Shown here in pieces: positions 1 through 13,100 of a stretch of DNA of 64,000 nt. The stretch lies in the NCBI RefSeq assembly GCF_028583425.1, contig NC_072790.1, positions 157,784,397 to 157,848,396 on the forward strand, given 5' to 3'. Made by a program: the position numbers and the translations under genes. The notes below the pieces were generated by a model. That model made no database searches. It was given only the letters and a program-made list of their open reading frames with translations, and was not told the DNA's origin. The stretch's first letter is position 1; each line of letters starts with the position of its first letter. Source of the DNA: Eublepharis macularius (Eukaryota > Chordata > Lepidosauria > Squamata > Eublepharidae).

Positions 1-1720
1 TGTTAACAAGTCGATACTATACAGAGTTACTCAAGTCTGAACCCATCAAAATCTGCAAAGGCTTGTATCAATAATATCAGACCAGCTTCCCTGAAAGGCA
101 GCTTGTTTACCACTACCAGTACCCACCTAAAATCTAGTTATAGATGTTTAGTGTGTTCTGAAGTACACACTTGGTTGACTGGAATGGTGGTAAGTCTCAA
201 CAGAAATGGAGATAGCACGCATTGGAATAGATTTTTACAGATGTGGAGTCAAGTTTATTTTTTCTGCACATGCATTACATAATCAGGATCTTCAAGTAAG
301 GGTCATGACATCATCAGTGGCATCACCAGCATCATAGCACATACACTGTTTATTTTTTGTGTGTGCTTATGTCAATAGATTAATATAAGGATTGCATTTG
401 TTAAAAAAGATTGAAAAAGAATGCATGGGGAAGTCTTTGCACGAGGAAGTCTAAAAGGGGAGCAGCTCCACCACCCATATGTAATTTCTGATCATCCAGG
501 AGGTGGATGCTGCACCAGTGGGGCAAATTGACCGCTGTTGGGACAAAGCTCAGAGCAGCAGCAACTATGTGCTTTTCAAACCATGTTGCTTTTTCTGGCA
601 CCAGAAGTGGCTACACCCCCTCCTCCCTTGGGCCACCAAGGCTTTTGCAATTTTTAAAAAAAAATCAATGTAATATTGATAGATTGACCTAAATTGTAAT
701 AATACATACGAAATAATACATACAACACATTCTCTGAATTCCCAGCTTTCCTTTCCTTAAAATATCAAGAGGGACTCAGGGCTCTCTGCAAAGTTTTTAT
801 GTTGTGTTGCAGTGTTTCCCCCCCCATCAGTTGCAAGGGTTTTTGTTTGTTTAAAGGCATTTTTAAAAAATTAAAATTCAGTGAAAAAAGGGATTGGTTG
901 CTGTTCAACTAATCAGGATTCGGGGGATAGAGGGGAAGGCAAAAGGCAGGGCCAGGCCTCACACTGAAGAAAGCATTCTGCACTTTAAAAAAGTTGCAGT
1001 TTGACTTCACAGGAAAAAAAATTATTGGGTATGTGTGCAGGGAGAAAAGCTGCAGAAAATGTGGGGAAAGATCGATTCTGTGGCAGGTGCGGCCTTTCTA
1101 CATGCAAAATGCAAAAAAAAAAGTCTGGGAAGCAGTTTGGAGACTGAATCGGGGCATTTTGACTTTGCATGCAGAACTCTGGAGAGAAACTCATGCAGTA
1201 TGGCGCCAAAAATCCCCATGCGGTATGGAGCCAAAAATGCAGTATGGCGCCAAAAATCCCCATGCGGTAAAGACCAGAGATTTGTTTGAAAGTTTCAGCA
1301 AATTATGTGAAAAGGAGTGATCTGGTAGACATTAAATATTTGTATTACCAAAGGGTTAAGAAAAAGACTTTTCCAAAAAGTTTTTAAGAAAATGTATCAG
1401 AAAGAGGTCACATGGGCTGGTAACTAGATGTAGAGAACAGGTAGTAATAGATAAGTTTTCAAGACAGAGGGAAATAGTGAGGTCTCCTAAGTACCACAGT
1501 ATCAGATCTGTGTTGTTGAATTTACTAAGAAATTAACTAGAACAATGAGAGAACGGTGAAGCAGAAAAACATTGTCTGGAAAATACCCAGGTATTCATGG
1601 TGGTGAAATCCAAAACAAACATGGAAGTGCTCTAAAAAAAAATCTCTTTAAACTTCATGTATTGGCAGCAAAATGACAGACATGGTGTTCTGTTAGTTCT
1701 GTTAGTTAGTGCTGATAGAG
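1..1720. other. Upstream flank with no recognised gene; short tandem repeat at 1195-1269
   Basis: The sequence is AT-rich and non-coding. The only structure I can support is a 31-bp segment (gcagtatggcgcc...) repeated directly with a 44-bp period at 1195-1225 and 1239-1269. The open frames here are short and have no recognisable domain. No HNRNPU sequence (the usual upstream neighbour of EFCAB2, from memory) was recognised. Confidence 0.5.
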
Positions 1721-1724
1721 TGTG

Positions 1725-3133
1725 AATTGGCTGGGACTACCCAAGAAAGATTTTATGGTATGATCTCACTGAAAAACATCTTGGTGCAGTTACAAAGGCA
1801 AATTCAGTGTTTGGAATTATTAGGAAAGGCAGAGAAATTCTACTAATGAAAAGACATTTGGAGCATTTTAGTTTAGAAAAACAGAGAATAAAGGGAATGT
1901 AACAGAGACCTGTACCTTTACAAAAATTAGCAGAACTGTTAAAAAGAAGCTGAAAGGGAAATCCATAGAGGATGCTTGCAAGGTATTTAAAAACATACTA
2001 ATTGGAGCCCAGACAAAATACATTCCTCTGGTTAGGAAAGGTACCTCCAGGTCTAAAATAAGGCGTGCATAGTTAATGGGGGAACAAAATAGAGGGGTTA
2101 AGTAAAAACCTAAAAATATATTAAAAATATTTATTATAAATGTGCACAAATGTAGATTAAAAACAAGTTTAAAACATAAGGCCTGAATGGCAGGCTACAT
2201 GTATATGCTAAAACTTGCTAAAACATCTCAAGGTACAGATGATGGTACAGTGCAATGACCAACACAAAAAGACCAAGGTACAGTAAAAAATCAGACGCGT
2301 TTTGGCCCTAAGGCCTTCCTCAATGGCCAATTGTATACAATTTATAATCAAACACACCCACACATATAGAAACCAATCATGAAATGCTCCCAGTGTTTTA
2401 TCTAGAGCTCTAGTATTGTGTAATAAAATACCATTATTGCAGTAGACCCAGGACTGCATTCACACAATGCTCTTCATTTATTGTTGTACTCTGAGGCTTG
2501 GTTTCCAATGTATAAGGGTGTGTTACATCAATCTGCAGTAAAGATAGAATGGCCATGAAGAGCATGAATGTGAATGAAATTAATGGGGTCTGAACTTGCA
2601 GAGACTGAAAGGGAAAGAGACGTCAGAGTCATTGTAGTGGATAGCTCAATGGAAGTATCAACCCAGAGTGCCACAGAAGAGGAAAAGGCAACAAATTATG
2701 CACAGGGTAGAGAAAACGAGTAGAGAAATTTTTTCTCCTTCTCCTGAAATAGTACAACTTGAGGACATCCTTGAAGCTGATGGACAGTAAATTAACAATG
2801 GACAAAAGGAAATATTATACAACAATTGAATAAAATGTGGAATTTGCTGCTAGACGATGTAGTAATGACATAGCTTTAAAAGAGGATTAGACAGATTCAT
2901 CTAGGATAGGTCTATCAGTGGCTACTAGACATGGTGACTAAAGGGAACCTCCTCATTCAGAAATAGTAAATATCTGAACACAGTGTCAAGAAGTAACATC
3001 AGGGGAAAGCCTGGGCCTCCATGCACTGTTGTTGGCCTTCCAGTGTAAATGGTTGGCCACTGAATGAAACAGGATGCTGGACTAAAAGGGTTATTGGTCT
3101 GATCCACTAGAGCTCTTCTTCTTCTGTTCTAAA
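1725..3133 (+). repeat. Decayed CR1-like retroposon fragments, interrupted
   Basis: Two pieces resemble the 3' half of a common reptile CR1-type LINE. One is near 1725-1850 (the GIIRKG segment of the RT C-terminus). The other is 2560-3133, with the typical run gattagacagattcat, 'ggctactagaca', 'aggatgctggact' and 'gagctcttcttcttctgttct', ending in an A-rich tail. Between them at about 2190-2470 lies a different sequence with gacgcgttttggccc. Many stops; not functional. Confidence 0.55.
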
Positions 3134-4439
3134 AAAAAAGAAAGAAAGAGAAGGGAATATAAATGGTATGAAAAGAGTAGAAAGAATTTTCCTTCTCACC
3201 TTCATACTCTTCAAATTCTCCAGATGTGTTTGCCTGGCTGCTGTCAAAACAGAAAGCTAGTCAAGATGGACCTTGTACTGATTCACTAAGGCAGGACTTA
3301 TGTACATATTTTACCATCCAAACAGCTGGATAATTTTTTTTACAATTACTAGATTGTAATTGTAGCTATACAAATATAAAATTGGTGTTATATCTACAGC
3401 AACTGAATTCAGATGGGATGCATGTATGCCTCCCAACCATTCTAGGTATCATTTTTGTAGACCAATTTTATTTAAATTATGAAATCTTAATTAAAATGGA
3501 CACCTCCGTGAATTCTGCTGTATCAAGTCAACAGGAAGAACCATAGGTTTCCCCAAAGACAAGTATAGCTTCCTTTTTTGAACTTCTACAGAGGTGAATT
3601 TAAATCAGATCTCAGGCCTAGTTCCTATTATGTTATCAGTGTTTAGCCCCCAATAATAACCTCTTAGCATTTACAGTTTGCAAATGTAGTTTTATAGATC
3701 TCGGCTTAGGTATAGGTAGCACTAGCTTTTATATCATAGTATGTCTTTGTACTATCCCATTTTTCAACTAAAATGGTTCCCAAAGCAGTTCCAAGGCATC
3801 AACATCGAATGCAAATACAACAATCGATACAAAATATTCTTTGGGAAGTGGTTTCTAGCTAGAGCTGGACCCAGGCAAAATGAGGGGTACCTGATTGCTT
3901 GTAGGCAGGCTTGAGCCACATCAATGCTCAATAGCAAGGAATTTCTGTATGCCCTTCCTCTATTAAAAGGTGCAGAGCTTCTGCAAAAAGTGTGCTAACT
4001 CTAATTAGGAAGTGGTGATGAATTCTACATTGTCAGAATGTTTAAATTAATTTTTCTTAAAGGCTACCCACTTAAGAAATTTGCTTAATAAAGGTGTAGC
4101 GTGGGTGTTTATATTTTTCTGAACTGTAGCTTAATGAAACACACGTAAACGCTTGCAAAACTAGCTTACCCACCACCCTCACCAAACAATTGTACAGTGT
4201 AAAGGTGCTCACGTAGGGCTCATAACTTTCTCTCTCTCTCTCTCTCTCGTCATTACAACGCATTGTGGCTAGTTTTCAGGTGAAATTAGTTTCACAACCA
4301 AAGGTAACTATGGAAACAGAAAGTACAGCTCCCCCCCCCCCGTAAAAAAGTAGGCTGTCACTAGCTTGTTTCATTTCCCGTCTGTTTGTTCCTTCTAACA
4401 AATTTTCCTACGCTGATGGAAATTTCCTTTAACTTTCGA
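3134..4439. other. AT-rich upstream flank with a CT microsatellite
   Basis: I see no gene or named repeat here apart from (CT)n at 4230-4248 and a C homopolymer near 4331-4340. Confidence 0.5.
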
Positions 4440-4651
4440 CCATATAGTAAAGGGGAAAAGGACACGAGAAAGCCAAGCCCGAAGGAAAGAGAAATCAGCT
4501 TCTTCTAATCGGGCTACGCTGCTTGAGACAGGCAGAATCGGAGTGTTTGCCGCCAAATCAGGTAGCTGGACGAAGAGGCCCGAGGAGGAGCTGACTGGGC
4601 TACAGCGAGCGCATGCCCTCGCATTTCCAGGGCAACCATTGTAGAAACAGC
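4440..4651 (+). promoter_or_regulatory. EFCAB2: Probable EFCAB2 promoter and 5' UTR
   Basis: The 200 bases before the exon 1 ATG are richer in G+C and CpG than the flanking AT-rich DNA, and I see no TATA box. This fits a small CpG-type promoter, but the transcription start is not determined. A 10-base C run lies upstream at about 4331-4340 and a CT microsatellite at 4230-4248. Confidence 0.4.
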
Positions 4652-4685
4652 ATGGCGACCGAAGAGAAAGAAGGAGCCGCTGCGG
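4652..4685 (+). CDS. EFCAB2: EFCAB2 coding exon 1
   Basis: It encodes MATEEKEGAAA plus the first base of a split Glu codon. The ATG sits in a good Kozak context (aacagcATGG) and the donor is cgg|gtaaga. This N-terminus is the least conserved part of the protein, so the start is inferred from phase (one base left over, as exon 2 needs), from the GC-rich surroundings and from the acidic/alanine-rich composition. A non-coding upstream exon cannot be excluded. Confidence 0.8.
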
Positions 4686-7600
4686 GTAAGAACAAACCGC
4701 CTGGAGGCTTCGAAAGCAGCTCTGTGATCTTCTTTTTCCGCCAGGGCGCCAGGGCGGCATCTTCTGGTGAACAGCCACCCGCTGGAGCCAGTGGGAACAC
4801 ACGCCCTTGTTATAAAAGCGGCAGCGCTCTCCGGTCATTACGTTTCCCCCATACCCTCATTTCTTCAGCAATTGGTGCCCACAGTTGATCAGATCTTAGG
4901 GTTGCCAGCTCCTGGTTGGGAGATTCCCGGAGATTTGGGGGTGGATCCTGGAGAGGGCGGGGTTTGGGGAAGGGAGAGACTTTAGTTGGCTATAATGCCA
5001 TACAGTCCACCTTCCAAGATAGCCACTTTTTCCAGGGGGACTGATCTCTGTCACCTAGAGATTGGTTGTAATTCTGGGAGATCTCCAGCCACCACCTGGA
5101 AGCTGGTAACCCTATCTGATCTGCAGTTTCTGGAGTCAGCGCTTCACTGTTATCGACTCCCGCCCACCAATGAGCTTAGATTGGAGTAACTCTTAGGATT
5201 GCACTGCCAGTGGTACTTACTGAAGCCAGTTTTAAGAAGCATCAAAAGTAACTGGGACAGAGATGGTAAAGAGGGATGGTGGTCACAATTATTGCCCCAA
5301 AATGGCTAACTAAAGTCTTTGCCAGTGTTCACACAAATATCTTGAAGGCACTAAATGCCTTTAGTGAAAGGTATATCTTTACATCCTCGGTGAAAACTGT
5401 AATAGAGCTATCATTCAAAGTTCCAGAGTACTTTTTAAAAAATGAATACAATTCTTCAGAGAATCAACCCTTACATCTGTAACCAGTTTTTCTAGGGCCG
5501 TTTCCAGACGGCTTACCTGCACCTGGGACGTCGTGCCACGTTTCGGATCGTGCCGGGGAAAACGCGAAATATCGCGTTTTCTTGTGCGAGTTTTGTGCGA
5601 CGTCGCGCAAAACTTGCGCGAGAAAACATGATATTTCGCGTTTTCCCCGGCACGATCCGAAACGTGGCGCGATGTCCCGGGTGCAGGTAAGCCGTCTGGA
5701 AACGGCCTAGGTCTGTTACTTGCTCTATTATAGTGGCTTGAAACATTCAAAGAGACAATAGAATTTTTTTAAAGTTTCCAGTGTCTTGAATTGATGGAAG
5801 AAAAGCACAGAATTTAAATATTGGGGGAGGGATGAGTAATTGCAGAGGGACATAAAGGCTTAGGATAATCCTGCATATCACAATAGTGAGATGCTGCTGA
5901 AATTCAGGGCTTGATGGGTAGTTACCTATGACATAATGGTTGAGACTTAACCTCAACAATTGGGTGTACAGCTTGAGTACTGAGATTTGGGCAAAGTGAA
6001 CACCAATCTATTAATGAATCCTGGAACTCAATTGAATCCTGGACTGGAACATGGGGGGAGGAATTAAGTCAAATGACCACATACTTTGCTTCACATTCAC
6101 AATTAATTCCTTCTCTGGGATTCTATAAATTGCTAGGGGTTTGGGCAAGTTAGTTCACCATCCCCTCTGCTTTCCTTTTCTTTTTTTTCAACTGACCTTA
6201 GCATTCCTTGAGCATATTCATTTATTTGTGGAAGGGTATCCCCATTTTAAAAACTTTACCAACTTTATTCTGTATATCTGGGGATATCCCTGAGTATACA
6301 GAAACCTTTATGTGTCCACAAGTAAGAATGATTTTGCTCCTCTACTGATAGGCATGGGATGAAGTTTAGAGGGTGTGGTGATATGATAATTTCACAGAGC
6401 TAGAAAGAAAAAGTAAGGTATTGAAGGCAGACTAAAGAGTGGAATTAGAGAGCATGTAATGAATGAGGGACAGGAATGTGGGAGCCATGTAGAGGACTCA
6501 AAATCAAAAAGAGTCCAGTAGCACCTTTAAGACTAACCAATTTTATTTTATTGTAGCATAAGCTTTCGAGAATCAAGTTCTCTTCATCAGATGCCTGATC
6601 CGAACTGGTCAAATACAGAAGAGGAAGGGAGGGGAAAGAACAGGACATATATCACAAGAAGACAGAATGCAATTAGTGTGAAGGCAATCAAAACATTCCT
6701 TTGCTTGTAAATGTAAACATCTCCTTTTGGTGTGGAGTCAGTTTGCCGCAGTGAAGGTATACAATTCCTATGTAGTATAAGCCCTCGATAACCACAGCTC
6801 TCCCTGCCAGCTGCATCTGACAAAGAGAACTGTGGTCCCCGAAAGCCCACAGGCACTCAGGCTGAGATAATTGACAAACAAAGCCCACACCAGGCGTCTC
6901 TGGGCTCCCCCAGACCACGCCTCTGTAAAGGAAATCTGTTACCTGTGATAATGTGATAACCATTCATAGTCTCTATTCAGTCCCAGCTTGACAGAGTCAA
7001 ATTTGCATATGAATTCCAATTCAGCAGCCTCCCGTTGGATTTTGTTTTTGAAGGGTTTCTGTTGAACCACAGCGACTTTTAAGTCTTTGGTGGAATGTCC
7101 TGGTAGATTGAAGTGTTCTCCCACTGGTTTTTGGACGTTTCCATTTCTAATGTCAGATTTGTGTCCATTTATTCTTTTGCGTAGAGGTTGGCTGGTTTGT
7201 CCAATGTACAGAGCAGAAGGACATTGTTGGCACATGAGGGCATATATCAGATTGGAGGATGAGCAGCTGTAAGAGCCAGAGACAGTGTAGTTGATGCCAT
7301 TGGGTCCTGTAATTGTATTCCCTGGGTAGATATAGGGGCAGAGCTGGCATCTGGGTCTGTTGCAGGGCCTGGTACCTGTGCTGGTGGCCCTGCTGGCCGA
7401 TTCATGATTGTAAGTGAGAAGTCGTTTAAGATTGGGGGGCTGTCTGTAGGCAAGGAAAGGTCTTCCACCCAGGACTTCTGAGAGAGAGGTATCATTTTCC
7501 AGGATGGGCTGTAGCTCCCTGATGATACGTTGGATGGGTTTGAGCTGGGAGCTATAGGTGACAACCAGTGGTGTTCTGTTGTTAGTTCCTTTAGGTATGT

Positions 7601-10027
7601 CCTGGAGCAGACTGTTTCTGGGTACTAGTCTGGCCCTGTTGATTTGTTTCTTCACTTCATTTGGTGGGTACTGTAGTCTCAAAAATGCTTGTTGTAAATC
7701 TCTTAAGTGTGAGTCTCGGTCGAGAGCATCGGAGCAGATACGGTTGTAACGTAAGGCTTGGCTGTAGACAATAGACCGAGTGGTATGTTTAGGGTGGAAG
7801 CTGGAGGCATGTAGATATGAGTATCGGTCTGTTGGTTTCTGGTATAAGGTGGTATTTATTCGTCCATTATGTAGTTGTACAGTGGTGTCCAGGAAGTGTA
7901 CCTGTTGTGTAGAGTGGTCCAGGCTTAGGTTGATAGTAGGGTGAAAGTTATTGAAGTCCTGATGAAATCTCTCAAGGGCTTCCTTCCCATGGGTCCAAAT
8001 GATGAAGATGTCATCCAGGAATCTTAAGTATAGTAGTGGTTCCAGTGGATAGGAGCTGAGGAAGCGTTGCTCCAAGTCCGCCATGAATATGTTAGCATAT
8101 TGTGGTGCCATGCGTGTGCCCATGGCTGTGCCATTCACCTGTAGATATAAGTTGTCACCAAATTCGAAGTAATTGTGAGTGAGTACGAAGTGACAAAGTT
8201 CAGTGGCGAGGTGTGCTGTGGTTTTGTCCGTGATAATATTCCGTATGGCTTGCAGTCCATCTGCATGTGGGATATTGGTGTACAGGGCCTCCACATCCAT
8301 GGTTGCTAGGATGGTGTCATCTGGTAGGTTGTCAATGGACTGTATTTTCCTGAGGAAGTCAGTGGTGTCCCGTAAGTAGCTGCGTGTGCTTGTGGCATAG
8401 GGCCTGAGGATAGAGTCCATGTATCCCGAGACTCCTACTGTGATGGTGCATTTTCCTGAAACAATTGGGCGTCCTGGGTTACCTGGTTTGTGGATTTTGG
8501 GTAGTAGGTAGAATCTTCCTGGTCGTGGTTCCTGGGGTGTGTCCATATGGATGCATTCTTGTATGTCCGTGGGGAGTGTTTTTAATATTTTTTTGAGTTC
8601 CCTTTTGTATTGCTCCGTGGGGTCAGAAGGTAGTATTTTATAGAATGTTGTGTTGGAGAGTTGTCTTTCTGCTTCTTGTATATAATTTTGTTTGTCCATG
8701 GACACAAATCTGACATTAGAAATGGAAACGTCCAAAAACCAGTGGGAGAACACTTCAATCTACCAGGACATTCCACCAAAGACTTAAAAGTCGCTGTGGT
8801 TCAACAGAAACCCTTCAAAAACAAAATCCAACGGGAGGCTGCTGAATTGGAATTCATATGCAAATTTGACTCTGTCAAGCTGGGACTGAATAGAGACTAT
8901 GAATGGTTATCACATTATCACAGGTAACAGATTTCCTTTACAGAGGCGTGGTCTGGGGGAGCCCAGAGACGCCTGGTGTGGGCTTTGTTTGTCAATTATC
9001 TCAGCCTGAGTGCCTGTGGGCTTTCGGGGACCACAGTTCTCTTTGTCAGATGCAGCTGGCAGGGAGAGCTGTGGTTATCGAGGGCTTATACTACATAGGA
9101 ATTGTATACCTTCACTGCGGCAAACTGACTCCACACCAAAAGGAGATGTTTACATTTACAAGCAAAGGAATGTTTTGATTGCCTTCACACTAATTGCATT
9201 CTGTCTTCTTGTGATATATGTCCTGTTCTTTCCCCTCCCCTCCTCTTCTGTATTTGACCAGTTCGGATCAGGCATCTGATGAAGAGAACTTGATTCTCGA
9301 AAGCTTATGCTACAATAAAATAAAATTGGTTAGTCTTAAAGGTGCTACTGGACTCTTTTTGATTTTGCTACTACAGACTAACACGGCTAACTCCTCTGGA
9401 TGTAGAGGACTGTTGATAATCCAGCCTTCCAGTCATTTTCATCCCTGTTTCACCTTCTTCTAATGTGTCTTTATTCCCCCCTTCTGATGTCCCAGCCACA
9501 TTATGAACTTTTAGCAAGTTTATTGATCTGTATAAGGGTACAGAGAAGAAGGGTTTGTGTAATGATGATGATGACAAGGTATTGATGGAAAATGAGAGAG
9601 TACAGAAGGGAGAGATTTCAGATAGCTAATTGAGATTTCACAGGTAGATTCAGATAGCCAATGTTCCCATTGTTGTGAGGTTTATGAGGAAAATGAACAT
9701 ATAAAAGGACACAACATTGGATAATTTCCATAGTAACAAATATTTTTAGCAAGCTGAGTGTTCAGGCTTGCCAAAAACATGGTAGCAGCAGAACAGACTG
9801 AATACTGAAGATGTCAGTATTGTAGATGTCAATATTGTGGCTTTGATATGTAGGTTGATAACATCATTCATTGGTAATACTGGCCAGATGAACTTGTATT
9901 AACACATTTATAGTACCTATATAGTTGTCTTTTCCTAGTAAAATAATTACTTGACCCCTTTTCTTGTATCTAATCAGAGATGTAACCTGATGTTCCTATA
10001 AATGAAACTTTCTTATGCTAGGACGAC

Positions 10028-10104
<77 letters not shown>

Positions 10105-13100
10105 TACATTTCTAACCCGCCCTTCCCACAAAAAGCAGCCCTAACTGCGTAACACGCGTAATGGACCCACGTGTTGCTCTCTGGGTGATGAGAAATATAT
10201 TTATGAGTACGGGGTCCACCAGCCCCTGAGGAAGTCATCAAGACGAAATCTGCCGCTTAGCTGGTTGCAGTTAGGGTTGCTTTTTGGTTGGACACCATAA
10301 ATAATATCTGGGAAGACACCTGTATGAAAAGAAAAGAGAAGAAAAGATATAAAACACTAAGGATCATGTGATTCATACTTACCACCTCTTCTACTCACGG
10401 AGTACTTGCCTTGTTCCAAAGAGGATCGGAGCGGGACATGGAGTTCCCTGCATGGATTGGACTGTGAGAAAAGGACATTCTTAGAAATAATTTAAGTATA
10501 TGAATGCACTGTTTGCACACTGTATGAATTTTCCACGCATATTTGATATAGCAATTGTCCTTTTGCTAGGAAATAATAATAGAATATTTTTCTTAATATC
10601 CGGGTGATTCTTCATTGTGTACATTTTGTTCTATACCGGGTATTGCCTTATTATATTGCATGTAGCCATACGTCGGGCAGTGGGCCAGTGGACACTGTAC
10701 AACCCCACACTTGGTGGGAGACTGGTGGGAGGCTCAGTAAGGATCTCATGCTGGCCTCAACCATATGCCTGGTGGAACATCTCCGTCTTACAGGCCCGCC
10801 AAAATGATATGAGATCCTGACAGGCCCGGGTGTCCTCAGACAGAGAGTTCCACCAGGTTGGGGCCAGGACCGAAAAGGCCCTGGCCCTGGTTGAGGCCAA
10901 GTGAGCCTCCCTGGGGCCTGGGACCACCAGCAGATGTTTTCCAGCTGATCGGAGCGTTCCCCGGGATACATACGAGGAGATGTATGTAAAGACACCAGGT
11001 CCGCAGCCTAAGAAGAGGTGGCATCATCAACATGGACATTGAAATCACCCAAGACCAACAGCCTAGGGTGCTCCAATGCCCACCCTGATACCACCTCTAA
11101 CAAGCTCGACAGGGTAGCTACTGGTGCACTAGGCGGTCGGTACACCAAGTAGATAGCCAAACTCTCCTCAGCATCCCACGCCAGACCAACACAATCAGTG
11201 CCAGTGATCTTAGGAGCAGGGAGTGTCCTGAAAGAGAAAGACTCTTGAATAAGTATTGCTATCCCACCCCCCACCATCTGTCCGGGACTGGTGAAGGACT
11301 GAGAAACCTTGGGGGGGGGAGTTCTTTCAAGGCGACTGTTTTGCCTTCCCTCACCCAAGTCTCGGTCACACATGCCAGGTCCACTCTCTCCGCTGCAATA
11401 AAATCCTGCAATGTTTTGGTCTTATTATTGATGGACCTGGCATTGCACAACACCAGTGCCGGAGGGTGGCTATATCTCCTAGCCCCACTACCAGCATGCC
11501 TTGGGATGGGACGCAGGTTGGAAGGACACTGAGCCCTATCACATCTCCGTGGCCTTCCCTTCCAGCCCCGCGTCCCACCACCATACCTCCCTCGACCCCA
11601 GAGTACTGGGATCCCCAGCCCCACCCCATCTCCTCCCTCATATCCACCGCCCTCTGCAATGCCCACCCTTTACTGCCATTCAATCAGCTAAAGTTACTAG
11701 AGCCTGAGCTGTTGTTTCCCGGCAACCAATCCATGTACACTTCTTGAAGCCTGAATGTGGCACTTAGGAATTTGAAGATTTGATTGAATTCGGTGAACAG
11801 ATAATGTCTGTACCTGGTGTGGAGAACACCCAAACTTGGAGAGGTATATAGGAATTTGAACTCATGATCAGTTAATATCAGTTTCATGTATGCAGATCAG
11901 TGATCTCATCTGCCTATATTTTTATTTCAAGAAATAAGGATTTTCTCAGGTTAGTTGAACAACTTGGTTGTGTCCTCCCACGTTTTGTTGCCATAATAAC
12001 AATGTTAACCCTAAAGTAGTTTCACAGACTATAAATAGTGTTGTAAGATGATAAAAATGCTTTTTACCTTTGAAATTTATGTGGTTCTGGAGTGAAGGTT
12101 AATAATTTCAGCTAGGTGTATTAATTCAGGTGTATCTTACAAATAAGGACAAACTGCACTTAAAAGTTGTATGTACCTCTTCTCACCCAGCTACAACACA
12201 GGGCTATTGGGGAAAAGGGAACTTAGAGGTTACTTTCCCTATATATACACTGCCACCATTTAAACTTGGCCCATTGATCAGGACCAGAGCATTTGGGGCC
12301 TGTGTGTGTCTTATTTTTCCTCAGTTAATGAGTTCAAGCTAGCCAAGGTTAAACAAAACAAAAATAAATTTTATTTATAAGATGGAATATAGGAGTGAAC
12401 GGATTTTAAGCTAATACACAAATTGGAGTTAAACATGGAATGTTTCAATGTAAAAGAACAGGTTTGGAATCACCCAGTAATATCTGCTCCCTCTCCCAGG
12501 TGAGCCTGATATCATCAGATCTGATGATAAGTTAAGCAGGGGTGGCCTTGGTTAGTAATTGGATGGGAGACCCCCAACAAAGACCAGGGTCACAGAGGTA
12601 GGCAATGGCAAACCTGTTAGTCTCTTGTCATGAAAACCCCACCAGGAGTTGCTATAAGTCAGCTATGACTTGAAGGCACTCTCCACCATCACCACTCCTC
12701 AGCAGAGTCAAAACCCTTCTCACTCAGCAGCTCCCCAATGGACAAACTCTCATAAGCCCAGCAGTCCTTCCATTCCCATTGGCTGTTTCTCAGGAGAGAA
12801 GAAAGAGCTGGAGTCAGTCCTGTCTGTCACAGAGGGATCCTTACTAATAGCATCAATGATCTAATTTGTTTCATGACATTAGTTTCAAGTGGGTAGCTCC
12901 CTTGGGCTGTAGTAGAACAGCAAAACTCTAGTCCAGGGGAACCTTAAAGAACAAGAAGATTTCCAGAGTATAAGGTTCTGAGAGTCAAAGCTCCATTTTT
13001 ACTTGTATCTAATGAGAAGGATCTCCATTCCTACTTGTATCTGACAAGAGGAGTTTTGACTCTCAAGAGCTGATTCCCTGAAAATCTTGTTGGTCTTTAA

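Noticed and set aside
1..4600. Exons of the expected upstream neighbour HNRNPU
   Set aside because: I searched the open frames for its SAP/SPRY/RGG-type sequence and saw none.
8699..8753. The first 18 codons of the 604-codon Penelope frame (start at 8753)
   Set aside because: They are read from the inverted arm; PLE homology begins at MDKQ (8699).
8661..8927. An 88-codon plus-strand frame with GHKSDIRNG
   Set aside because: It is the inverted partial copy of the Penelope C-terminus, not a separate gene.
12500..12600. A functional 5S rRNA gene
   Set aside because: The 5S homology is partial and mutated and fused to a SINE tail.
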